Positions 36,470 through 44,155 of a stretch of 64,000 nucleotides of DNA are shown one piece after another (the first letter of the stretch is position 1; every line of letters begins with the position of its first letter). The DNA is taken from assembly GCF_042681745.1 (NCBI RefSeq), contig NZ_JBHUGF010000010.1, positions 2,170,001 to 2,234,000 of the forward strand. The letters are read 5' to 3'. This DNA is from Saccharibacillus nicotianae. GTDB taxonomy: Bacteria; Bacillota; Bacilli; Paenibacillales; Paenibacillaceae. The notes beneath the pieces were generated by a model. That model was not told where the DNA came from. It searched no databases and saw nothing but the letters and a program-made list of their open reading frames with translations. The position numbers and the translations under genes are program-made.

Positions 36470-37906
36470 TTATTTTACAAGTGCTTTATTCGCTAATACT
36501 TGTGTATCAGCCAGCATTTTTTGCATATCCATACCATAATGATTGCCAAGTAGGATCACAAGCACATCATCATCTAAATTATGCGTAAATCCTGTCGCAT
36601 AACCTGTGCCGCTACCATTATGATAGATGGTGCGTTTACCATCTACATTTTTGATCAAAAAGGCGTAGCCATAGGGCTTCAGATCGGAATACGTTGTAAA
36701 CATTTTGTTGACTGTATCTTCACTCAAAATCGTATGATTATCAAACGATTTGTACCATTTCATCATATCGTCCAGTGTCGAATAAAATGTACCTGTACCG
36801 GATTGAGAAACATAGTATCCTGCTTCATCCCACGCATCGCCGTCTTTGACATAACCAGTGATCGTTTTGGTTGCAGGTGTAGTCTCGCCAGTATCTTTCA
36901 TATTCAATGGATCAAGGAATGTGTGTTGAATATACTGTCCATACGATTCACCCGATACTTGTTGAATAATATAAGCTAGCAATACATAACCCTGATTACT
37001 ATAGTTAAATCGTTCACCTGGCTCAAAACGTAATGGTTTTGTTTTGATTTCATCCACAGTCTGCTCTAGCGTCATGCCTTCTGTACGGGTAAAGTTAGAG
37101 TTAAAGCCTGCGGTATGAGATAACAGCATATGCACTGTAATTTCATTACCACGCGGGAAATCTGGAATATAATCGGATAGATGATCTGTTAATTTTACTT
37201 TGCCATCTTCGATCAATTTCATAACGGCTGATGCAGTAAATGATTTGCTTAATGAAGCGATACGAGATTTGCCATCAGGTGGTGTTGCTTTTTCGCCACC
37301 AGCTAATCCGTATCCTTTACGCATAATCACTTTTCCTTTATAAGCTACTAGAGCTAGACCTGAATAATTTTGAGCTTGTAAATACGTATCTACTGTTTTG
37401 GCAGAGCTTGCATATACAGTAGATTGATCTGGCGTCAAATTAATCGTTGTTACTTCAGGTGTAGAGCTTACTGTCAAATTAGCTTTGAGTGAATCTGACA
37501 AAAAGCGTGCCGGAACCATCATCGTACCGTATACATTACGAGAGACTTCTGGCATTTCAATCTCATATCCATCTAATGTAATCTTATTGGTATTCGGCGT
37601 ATGTACAACCTTATCTCCATGACTATACATAACAACAGAACGAGTCGATGCATCCCATTGCGCTGTTGCTCCTAATTCACGAGCAGCTTGACGTAAAGGA
37701 ACCAATGTTGTGCCTTTAGTTACAAATGGTGCAGTTTCCCAAGTCACTTCTTTGCCCGCAATCGTAATTACAGCAGGCTTGTCTGTACTTGCTGCTTGAG
37801 CTTTGGGAGCGATATGCGAAGCAGGTGCAATAGAAACAGTAAGTGCAGAAACGATTAACAATTTGGTCGCTAAGGATACCCAATTGCTCTTTTTAACAAA
37901 TGTCAT
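36470..37906 (-). CDS. Secreted beta-lactamase-fold hydrolase with copper-amine-oxidase-like stalk
   Basis: This 478-residue exported protein starts with a signal peptide (residues 1 to about 38, ending AQA). Residues about 43-155 form the copper amine oxidase N-terminal-like stalk, with GTTLVPLRQAARELGA and MMVPARFLSDSL. A serine hydrolase of the class C beta-lactamase/PBP4*/esterase fold follows. Ser218-Leu-Ser-Lys221 is the SxxK nucleophile, Tyr302-Ser-Asn is motif two and HNGSGTGY near residue 430 replaces KTG. Such enzymes are usually D-aminopeptidases, carboxypeptidases or esterases, not true drug-resistance enzymes. The gene is single, with a strong terminator. Confidence 0.9.
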   Translation of the reverse strand: MTFVKKSNWVSLATKLLIVSALTVSIAPASHIAPKAQAASTDKPAVITIAGKEVTWETAPFVTKGTTLVPLRQAARELGATAQWDASTRSVVMYSHGDKVVHTPNTNKITLDGYEIEMPEVSRNVYGTMMVPARFLSDSLKANLTVSSTPEVTTINLTPDQSTVYASSAKTVDTYLQAQNYSGLALVAYKGKVIMRKGYGLAGGEKATPPDGKSRIASLSKSFTASAVMKLIEDGKVKLTDHLSDYIPDFPRGNEITVHMLLSHTAGFNSNFTRTEGMTLEQTVDEIKTKPLRFEPGERFNYSNQGYVLLAYIIQQVSGESYGQYIQHTFLDPLNMKDTGETTPATKTITGYVKDGDAWDEAGYYVSQSGTGTFYSTLDDMMKWYKSFDNHTILSEDTVNKMFTTYSDLKPYGYAFLIKNVDGKRTIYHNGSGTGYATGFTHNLDDDVLVILLGNHYGMDMQKMLADTQVLANKALVK

Positions 37907-38112
37907 AACGGTAAAATCCTCCTAAATCAGATGTAGCATTAAAACGCATGCTCACGTAGCCGATAATATGCAGCAATATCTATTATAGTAGTTCAGCCTT
38001 CGTACAAGCAAGGCGAATCCACAATGAAATATGCAATTGATCCAAAAACATCGTCATAGTGTGTACGCTTTGCTTGACCTAAAAGTTGTGCTTATCTCTG
38101 ATTTTGTTGATG

Positions 38113-39135
38113 TTATGACGATGTGGTTAGCTGTTTTACAGCATCTTTGATCTTCAATTCATCTGCAATCGGCCCTGTACTGATCCAGTACTTTGCATTT
38201 ACAGAATACATATGATGATTTTGTACAGCAGGTAGCGCTTGCCAGATCGGTGATTTTTGCAATTCAGCAAATTCTGCCTGATCTTTTTGCAAATCTTCAC
38301 TTGTTCCTCCTGCACTGCCTGATGTAACGAATACATAATCAGCGTTCACTTCAGGAAGTACTTCTGTCGACAGATTTACATTTTGCTTATCTGGATTGTC
38401 TTTCTGCAATTGATATACCAGTGGCATAGGTTGCAGTCCAAGATCGTTGTACAACATGCCTGCATAGCCAGGTAATGTTTGACCTTCTTTATTCTGATAC
38501 CCTGGCAGATATAAGCGTATATCTTTGCTTGTTGTCCGTAAAAAAGCGATCGTTGCTTTATCACCCACAGCTCGAGTAATATCAGCTTTGGCTTGTTGAA
38601 CCTGATCATTATGATCGGTTATGACTTGTTGAGCTTGATTTTCCAGATCTAATGCTTTACCTAATTTAACTATAGAGCTTTTCCAATCTTCACGATCATA
38701 CACAATCGTAGGAGCAATTAAGCTCAACTGATCATATGTAGTTCGATCAATCGTGGCACTGGCTACGATCAAATCAGGCTGTGCATCGGCAAAAGCTTCT
38801 AGATTGGCTAAGCCACTATCCATATTTAGAATAGATACCTGTTGTGCTTTGAGACGATCTTCCAAATAATAATTTTCGCCAACCGATACTCCTAACACTA
38901 ATGGAGCTTTGAGCGAAAGTAACATATCTTCAAGATTGTATGAAGCGATACGTTTAGGATGTAATGGAATCGCTGTGGTTCCGAATAGATGTTCTACCGA
39001 TTGAGTCTGTGTATCATCAGTTTTACTTGTAGCTGTTGATAAGTCAGATGAACCTGTAGCACCACAGCCTGCTATAACTATACATAGGGTAAGGATAGAT
39101 ACAGATAACAATGTACGTATTGATAATAAATTCAT
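38113..39135 (-). CDS. Iron-siderophore ABC importer substrate-binding lipoprotein
   Basis: This 340-residue class III binding protein has a lipobox (VIAGC, Cys near residue 24), a Thr/Ser linker and the FecB/FepB-type periplasmic domain. Markers are PLHPKRIASYNLEDMLLSLKAPLVLGVS near 57-84 and the PDLIVAS segment near 115. It delivers ferric siderophore to a permease. No permease or ATPase gene is adjacent, so it must pair with transporter parts encoded elsewhere. A Fur box lies 22 bases upstream of the start, which predicts iron-repressed expression. Confidence 0.92.
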   Translation of the reverse strand: MNLLSIRTLLSVSILTLCIVIAGCGATGSSDLSTATSKTDDTQTQSVEHLFGTTAIPLHPKRIASYNLEDMLLSLKAPLVLGVSVGENYYLEDRLKAQQVSILNMDSGLANLEAFADAQPDLIVASATIDRTTYDQLSLIAPTIVYDREDWKSSIVKLGKALDLENQAQQVITDHNDQVQQAKADITRAVGDKATIAFLRTTSKDIRLYLPGYQNKEGQTLPGYAGMLYNDLGLQPMPLVYQLQKDNPDKQNVNLSTEVLPEVNADYVFVTSGSAGGTSEDLQKDQAEFAELQKSPIWQALPAVQNHHMYSVNAKYWISTGPIADELKIKDAVKQLTTSS

Positions 39136-39156
39136 TTCTTCACTCCTTTGATTTAT

Positions 39157-39171
39157 TGAGAATAATTCTCA
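39157..39171 (-). promoter_or_regulatory. Fur box
   Basis: TGAGAATAATTCTCA is a perfect 7-1-7 palindrome matching the Bacillus Fur core TGATAATNATTATCA with two symmetric changes. It lies directly upstream of the siderophore-binding protein gene. Confidence 0.85.
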
Positions 39172-39249
39172 TTTATAAATATAACATAGTATTTGCTTTT
39201 ATGAATCTAAACATTTCTAATTTTATTTGTTTGAGTATATTTCTACACC

Positions 39250-39307
39250 AAAAAGCCTTCTATTCCTTTGAAAGATAACTGCCAATCAAAGAGGTATAGA
39301 AAGCTTT
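39250..39307 (-). terminator. Terminator after the alpha/beta-hydrolase gene
   Basis: On the minus strand AAAGCTTTCTAT and ATAGAAGGCTTTTT pair, with an inner TCTTTGA/TCAAAGG stem, followed by T residues. Confidence 0.8.
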
Positions 39308-39347
39308 ACTTATCAGATCATTCATCTATATCGATAACTATTTTCTA

Positions 39348-39962
39348 TTATAAAAATTCATTATATTGGATAACCACTTGTCTCAAAAAGTGTAACGATT
39401 TCTCTGTATTGGACGATTCCAAAGAATGATTGGCTTCTGGTAACACAATAGTCTCCATCTGTTGCAGATGTTTTACTTTTTCACGACTGCTCTGGCTGAA
39501 CATTGGATCATCTGTACCGTATAACAATAACCCTTGCGATTGAGTAATATAAGTCAGTGTCTGATCGAGCGGAGTTAGAAACAAATGACGCACAGGCAAT
39601 GCTTTATATTGGTCAAATACTCCTCCTGCTACTAATGTACCGAGACTTTTGCTAATACTGATATAGTTGGTATAGTCATGCACATTGGATTGACGAATCA
39701 CTTCTGTACACTCTTTGACCAGAATATCCATTTGATCGGATTCCAATTCGGTTCGAGCTGCTTGATAGCCATACTCTAATTGAAGAACATCGTTTCCTTT
39801 TTCCAGAGCAATTTGTGTCGCATAGTATAGTAAAGAACGTTCGCAAGAATAACTTTTACCCGGAAATAAAATCACAAGTGTAGAAGAGCCTTGTGTGATA
39901 TGTATATGTCTGCATGTTGTTCCCCAATAAGACTGGGTTTCGATAATTTTGCGTTTCAGCAT
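39348..39962 (-). CDS. Small alpha/beta-hydrolase-fold protein
   Basis: This 204-residue protein has the order of an alpha/beta hydrolase. The nucleophile elbow ISISKSLGTLVAG lies near residues 102-114 (Ser in SKSLG). A late Asp sits in LLLYGTDDPMF near 145 and His in VLPEANHSLE near 174. There is no signal peptide. The family resembles uncharacterised cytosolic dienelactone-hydrolase-like proteins, and the substrate is unknown. Terminators and spacing suggest its own transcription unit downstream of the DinB genes. Confidence 0.75.
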   Translation of the reverse strand: MLKRKIIETQSYWGTTCRHIHITQGSSTLVILFPGKSYSCERSLLYYATQIALEKGNDVLQLEYGYQAARTELESDQMDILVKECTEVIRQSNVHDYTNYISISKSLGTLVAGGVFDQYKALPVRHLFLTPLDQTLTYITQSQGLLLYGTDDPMFSQSSREKVKHLQQMETIVLPEANHSLESSNTEKSLHFLRQVVIQYNEFL

Positions 39963-40049
39963 TATATTCCTCCTATCCCAATAATGTGATCATTCCACAA
40001 GCACAGGTATATACTTGATTTACAACAAAAGAGTCTTATACCTGCTTTG

Positions 40050-40523
40050 TTATACTGTTAATCCTCTACGAATAAGATTGGCGCTGACAGGTTCACGCCC
40101 TACTTCGCGCGCCCAGATCGATAACTGCCCTATATGATGAATCTCATGGGCAATCACATGACGCATCACTTCTCCATATGTTAATTGTTCTGTAGAACCA
40201 TCTTTACGTACATTATGCAGAATCTTCGTTTCTTGATCAGATGTCCATGCTTTTACATATCCGCCTACTTCTATATGCAATTGAGACGATAACGCGCGTA
40301 ATCGCTCTACCGTCTGATAATCTGCAAAATCAGTAAGCAAGCTGTGTTGATCTCTCAAATCATTAATCCAGCTATATTCTACATCAATAATATGATAGAG
40401 CGTATACAAGATACTCCCGACTCCGCCGGTACGTTGTTGCAATAATTCTTGTTGGGATAATGATTCACACCAGTCGAACCATTCTTGTCGTACCTGCCAG
40501 TTATAACGAAACAACATTTCCAT
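40050..40523 (-). CDS. DinB-family protein
   Basis: This 157-residue four-helix bundle has DinB/YfiT-type metal-binding histidines: LYHIIDVEYSWIN near residues 44-56 and HVIAHEIHHIGQL near 120-132. Family members are putative metal-dependent thiol transferases (bacillithiol S-transferases in Bacillaceae) or of unknown activity. ATG at 40523 is chosen for GGAGAG upstream. It follows a 68-residue protein gene by 32 bases and is probably co-transcribed. Confidence 0.85.
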   Translation of the reverse strand: MEMLFRYNWQVRQEWFDWCESLSQQELLQQRTGGVGSILYTLYHIIDVEYSWINDLRDQHSLLTDFADYQTVERLRALSSQLHIEVGGYVKAWTSDQETKILHNVRKDGSTEQLTYGEVMRHVIAHEIHHIGQLSIWAREVGREPVSANLIRRGLTV

Positions 40524-40555
40524 AGCTCTCTCTCCGTTCTCTCGATATAAGTATG

Positions 40556-40762
40556 CTACTGAAAACAATGATACAGATACGTTTTGCCATTCATACTACG
40601 CTGATCTGGATCATAGATATGAGAAGTAAGTAATTGTTCTACCGTTAAGGAAAGAATAAATTTCTGCAACTGAATCTGATCATCAAATTGCAAACGCAGT
40701 ACCTGATCATGCTTGTCATCTTCTAATGTAATATCCCAAGTTCCTATATTCGCGTTTGTCAT
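40556..40762 (-). CDS. Small protein of unknown function
   Basis: This 68-residue protein (TWDITLEDDKHDQVLRLQFDD near the start) is acidic, with no membrane segment. CAAGGAGTG precedes the ATG at good distance, and a DinB gene follows closely, so it is probably translated. I recognise no family. Confidence 0.65.
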   Translation of the reverse strand: MTNANIGTWDITLEDDKHDQVLRLQFDDQIQLQKFILSLTVEQLLTSHIYDPDQRSMNGKTYLYHCFQ

Positions 40763-40976
40763 TTACAAGCACTCCTTGTTGATATGTGTTATCCCATAGT
40801 ATACATGACATCCTCTTATTTTTCCTACCATTTCCTCTGCCTGATTTTACAAATAAAATGACTTTGCGATAGAACTATGAGCAAGCTATTTATCTATATC
40901 ACAATTGTATGTGTTAAAAATATCAACTGGATGATAAGGTACTTCTGTTTTATTATGTAATTTTTTCCTTATTCAA

Positions 40977-41005
40977 GTTGTATTTTTATCCAAATTTTTA
41001 CTATA
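40977..41005 (+). promoter_or_regulatory. Candidate SigO-type promoter upstream of the split sigma operon
   Basis: GTTGTAT (40977-40983), 14 bases, then TTACTATA (40998-41005). The same two blocks with the same spacing occur upstream of the cupin gene on the opposite strand (42442-42470). The expected transcript start is about 30 bases before the sigma gene ATG, and a SigA -35 is absent. Confidence 0.6.
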
Positions 41006-41041
41006 GATATGAAAGCTATTTTATCGCAAAGGAGGTACATC

Positions 41042-41395
41042 ATGTCAGACCTAACCACCAATCAGACGTACGAACGCTATAAGCAACAACTTCAGCGGAT
41101 CGCGTGGCGCTTACAATATCGTACCCATACACGCCTCCGCAAAGAATTACCTATCTTATATGACTTTAGTAGTTCGCCTTCTTTTACAGAAGAAGTCGAT
41201 TCTCAATTACTGGTAGAGCAGTGGATTCATTCTCTACCTACTGTCAAAGAACAAGAAATTATACATTCTCTCTTTATTCAAGAAAAAACCGAAAAACAAG
41301 TTGCCCAACAATTTAATATTTCACAACAGGCGGTGAGCAAATGGAAAAAGAAAGCACTTCAATCCATCTATCAGAAGATGAATTATGCCAATTGA
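41042..41395 (+). CDS. Sigma-70 region 4-like protein, SigO-like half sigma factor
   Basis: This 117-residue protein has a C-terminal helix-turn-helix, QVAQQFNISQQAVSKWKKKALQSIYQKM near residues 82-109, of the sigma region 4 type, preceded by a segment LPTVKEQEIIHSLFIQEKT typical of the helix before region 4. It lacks a recognisable region 2. The next gene, overlapping by 55 bases, encodes a region 2-like or HTH_16 partner. This organisation matches B. subtilis SigO (YvrI)-RsoA, a two-subunit sigma factor; Tn916 Orf7/Orf8 is a more distant alternative. ATG at 41042 is chosen for AAAGGAGGTACATC. The adjacent cupin supports the SigO reading. Confidence 0.72.
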   Translation: MSDLTTNQTYERYKQQLQRIAWRLQYRTHTRLRKELPILYDFSSSPSFTEEVDSQLLVEQWIHSLPTVKEQEIIHSLFIQEKTEKQVAQQFNISQQAVSKWKKKALQSIYQKMNYAN

Positions 41396-41556
41396 TTCGT
41401 CAAGCAGCTACATCCGACAAAAATGCTTTGCAAAAGGTTATTGATTTGTTTGAACAAGAAATGATTGCATTAAGTCGATTTATTAAAATGCCCCAGGAAG
41501 ATGCTTTGCAGACTCTGAAGCTTGCACTGATCGAACTTATTTTAAGCGGCTTTTAA
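41341..41556 (+). CDS. RsoA-like co-sigma protein (HTH_16 type)
   Basis: This 71-residue helical protein is translated from a frame that overlaps the sigma-like gene. LSEDELCQLIRQAATSDKNALQKVIDLFEQEMIALSRF (residues 10-47) follows the conserved pattern of HTH_16/sigma region 1.2-2.1 proteins, in which a GD/SD-x-x-A turn precedes an amphipathic helix. In B. subtilis, RsoA supplies region 2 contacts and binds SigO to form the active factor. GCGGTGAG precedes the ATG at 41341 within the upstream gene, which implies coupled translation and a fixed ratio of the two parts. Confidence 0.68.
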   Translation: MEKESTSIHLSEDELCQLIRQAATSDKNALQKVIDLFEQEMIALSRFIKMPQEDALQTLKLALIELILSGF

Positions 41557-41559
41557 AAC

Positions 41560-41613
41560 AACAAATAAGATCGTTTCTAGAAAATATAGGAATGATCTTA
41601 TTTGTTCGTTTTT
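41560..41613 (+). terminator. Terminator after the split sigma operon
   Basis: AACAAATAAGATCGTTTC pairs with GAATGATCTTATTTGTT, followed by CGTTTTTAA. Confidence 0.88.
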
Positions 41614-41635
41614 AATCCAAATATATAGACATAAT

Positions 41636-41683
41636 AATACCCGATATCCTCTGCAAGATGACTCCAGAGGATATCGGGTATTT
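41636..41683 (-). terminator. Terminator after the cupin gene
   Basis: AATACCCGATATCCTCTG pairs perfectly with CAGAGGATATCGGGTATT around an 11-base loop. Flanking T-runs are short. Confidence 0.85.
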
Positions 41684-41730
41684 GAGTACCGTTAGTCAGA
41701 AAGAGCGTGCTTACTGATAGTAAACCTTAC

Positions 41731-42333
41731 TTACTTTTTGCATTTTTTGCTGTCTTTATCATCGGTGTCTTCATCCGAGCGTGGATCATTATCGGTATCT
41801 GTGCCTACTTTCAGTGTATCATCTGTTTCTGGATCAGCAGGGCCAATCACTACCGTACTTGTGATCGGAGACACCAATTCTTCATAATCTTCTGCTGGAA
41901 TACCATACGCTAGATCGAACACTTCTCCCGGTGTAAATCTTAAAATATCGGAACCGGCAACTGTCGTAGGTTCGTTGTTATTAAATACAACCAGAATATG
42001 CGTTTTGTCTGTTAGTGGTGTAATCCAATGCCAGTACCCTTGTGGAATAAATAGCACATCCCGAGCTTTAAGATGATATTTCTGCAACTGTTTGTATACA
42101 GGATCGAAAATAACAAATTCTAGCTCGCCTTCAATAACATAATCGTATTCCGCCGAGTTGGGATGCCAGTGTGGCTCACGAATATTACCTTTGGTCATAT
42201 ACAAATCAGTTGAGGCGACCCCTTCAAGTGAAGGAATTTGCGAAACATTCGTTTCATACCCTACATTGTTTGCGTTACGACGAAATAATACATTACCTTG
42301 TGTGTTAAATTTTAGATTCGGTGATCCTGCCAT
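41731..42333 (-). CDS. Single-domain cupin resembling oxalate decarboxylase
   Basis: This 200-residue protein contains one germin-like cupin. Mn ligands are visible as EPHWHPNSAEYDYVIEG near residues 60-76 (two His and Glu) and FIPQGYWHWITP near 101-112 (third His). Text after the barrel (HILVVFNNNEP, then PGEVFDLAYGI) closely follows OxdC, which is a double-cupin enzyme. Here only one cupin is present, so it may act as a multimer or do different chemistry. The C-terminal 30 residues are an Asp/Lys-rich hydrophilic tail. ATG at 42333 is chosen for AAGGGTGG; upstream ATGs lack sites. The SigO-like motif lies about 100 bases upstream. Confidence 0.8.
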   Translation of the reverse strand: MAGSPNLKFNTQGNVLFRRNANNVGYETNVSQIPSLEGVASTDLYMTKGNIREPHWHPNSAEYDYVIEGELEFVIFDPVYKQLQKYHLKARDVLFIPQGYWHWITPLTDKTHILVVFNNNEPTTVAGSDILRFTPGEVFDLAYGIPAEDYEELVSPITSTVVIGPADPETDDTLKVGTDTDNDPRSDEDTDDKDSKKCKK

Positions 42334-42441
42334 TTGAATATCCACCCTTCTCTTATCCATCATAGTGTTAGGTTCGAAAAGGAATCCGGTAAGGAGTCGC
42401 TATTCCCTGGCGTGCATCCTTCCGTTTCGTTCCTACACTGG

Positions 42442-42470
42442 TATGGTAATTAGAGCGTGATGTATACAAC
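42442..42470 (-). promoter_or_regulatory. Candidate SigO-type promoter upstream of the cupin gene
   Basis: On the minus strand GTTGTAT (42470-42464), 14 bases, then TTACCATA (42449-42442). It repeats the blocks and spacing upstream of the split sigma operon with one base difference. It implies a leader of about 100 bases. Confidence 0.6.
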
Positions 42471-42496
42471 CTGATTATCGATTTATTTTTAATTGA

Positions 42497-43066
42497 TTAT
42501 TGTTTTAATTCACTATCAGTAAAATGGCGTATCCCTTTTTCTTGTTCAAATTTGTTTTGATTGTACGTAGCAGAGCTTTTGCGAGGAATGGATAAGCTAG
42601 TCCATTCACTGGTTTTGAGCATTTTGGCAATATACACTATTTGTCCTACATGATAAGGATAATGAGCAAGCTGTCGATTGATTGCTTCAAGCAATGTATG
42701 CCCTTCATTACGAATATAGATAATCTGTTCTAACTGCTGAGGTTTCACTTGATCCAGCGTATTAAATAAACATTGCCATCCTTCCTCCCACTTGCTGATA
42801 ACGTCAGCCGCTGTAACAAGATCATTTTCAAATTCTGCATCTCGATTTCGCCACTCTTTCTCCCCATCCGTTGTAAATATCTCTGTCCATCGTGAAAGCA
42901 TATTGCCCCATAAATGCTTGACGATCATCGCAATACTGTTACTTTCTTCATTTGGAATCATAAATAACTGATTTTCTTCTAACTGAGCCATCGCTTTATC
43001 ACCGAGCGTTTTATAATATAGAAATTGCTTACGGGTACTAGATAATATATTAGTATAGATATCCAT
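42497..43066 (-). CDS. DUF1572/DinB-like protein
   Basis: This 189-residue helical bundle of the DinB superfamily is of the DUF1572 type: SNSIAMIVKHLWGNMLSRW near residues 43-61 and NRQLAHYPYHVGQIVYIAK near 129-147 carry the conserved histidines. ATG at 43066 is chosen for TGGAGGT upstream. The enzymatic role is not established; relatives include bacillithiol transferases. It is the second DinB-type gene in 3 kb, but the two proteins are not close copies. Confidence 0.85.
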   Translation of the reverse strand: MDIYTNILSSTRKQFLYYKTLGDKAMAQLEENQLFMIPNEESNSIAMIVKHLWGNMLSRWTEIFTTDGEKEWRNRDAEFENDLVTAADVISKWEEGWQCLFNTLDQVKPQQLEQIIYIRNEGHTLLEAINRQLAHYPYHVGQIVYIAKMLKTSEWTSLSIPRKSSATYNQNKFEQEKGIRHFTDSELKQ

Positions 43067-43435
43067 AACATTAACCTCCACTATTTGAATAGGATAGTAT
43101 TGATCTTACATTGTATTTTAAAGCAATATGGATATCACTCCCAATTATTTTTTATCATGTAAGCGATTAAATATTTGTATAAGCTTGATTTATCACTTTA
43201 CAAATGTCGACTATATGCCGAAATATACAGTACTACCTTTGTCATTTTTTATCAAAATATAGGAGATTTACAGATTTGCGATTAGCATGAGTACGATCAA
43301 TTGCAGTATGATAGATAAATTGTAGTCTTTTCTCCTCAAAAAATGTTACTGATTAATAACTTTTTGTTTTGTTTAACCATGTATGTACGCTATTTGTATC
43401 GCTAACTGTTATTTGAAGAAAGGAATTAAACGATC
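43067..43435. other. Divergent intergenic region upstream of TetR
   Basis: It is AT-rich and about 370 bases long. No gene, riboswitch or convincing operator was seen. The AGAAAGGAATT ribosome site of the TetR gene is at its right end. Confidence 0.4.
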
Positions 43436-44155
43436 ATGAAGCACCATGCTAGACGTGAACGAGATAATGAACAATTACGAAGCAAAATTATGGATGCCGC
43501 ACGTACCCTTTTTGTTACAGAAGGATATGCTCATGTGTCTATGCGTAAAATTGCAGATCGTATTGAATATTCACCAACCACGATTTATCATTATTTTGCG
43601 AATAAAGAAGCGATTGTTCAAGAATTATTACGTGAAGTGTACTCTCAATTTTTTACCGTGTTAACCAAGCAAGCGAATGAATTAGAAGAAAATGGATACG
43701 ATATTCCAGCTCGCTTATTTCTGGTTTCCAAAACATATGTAGAATATGGTATTACACATCCCGATCATTACGATATTATGTTTATCAGTAATCTTGAAGC
43801 GGTATCTAATTCTGAACTTGATATCAACGATCGACTTAATGGATATACGTTTCTCCATGAAGCTGTACAGATTGCTATCGATCAAAATTATATTGTACGT
43901 GCGGAAGCAGATATGATCGTACGCTCTCTCTGGGCGATGTTACATGGGCTGACTACGACATTATCTAGCTTTTCCGAGCATATTGGTCAAGAGCAACAAT
44001 CAGCAGAACAGACCGAACAAAAGGATATACCGTCTAAAAAAGACAACAGTATATCCCCTTATAAACAGCAAATTATTGATTTTACACTTCGTCATTATAT
44101 GAATAGTATTCTCAATCCAGGTACAGTATTGCCCGAGTCTGATCCTGATCTATAA
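43436..44155 (+). CDS. TetR-family transcriptional regulator
   Basis: This 239-residue regulator has an N-terminal helix-turn-helix (residues about 14-60) with IMDAARTLFVTEGYAHVSMRKIADRIEYSPTTIYHYFANKEAI, of which MRKIADRIEYSPTTIYHYF is the classical TetR recognition signature. The C-terminal ligand domain includes a polar insertion near residues 185-210. AAAGGAAT precedes the ATG. It converges on the phosphoesterase gene with stops overlapping by 6 bases, so it is not in its operon. Its targets are unknown. Confidence 0.9.
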   Translation: MKHHARRERDNEQLRSKIMDAARTLFVTEGYAHVSMRKIADRIEYSPTTIYHYFANKEAIVQELLREVYSQFFTVLTKQANELEENGYDIPARLFLVSKTYVEYGITHPDHYDIMFISNLEAVSNSELDINDRLNGYTFLHEAVQIAIDQNYIVRAEADMIVRSLWAMLHGLTTTLSSFSEHIGQEQQSAEQTEQKDIPSKKDNSISPYKQQIIDFTLRHYMNSILNPGTVLPESDPDL

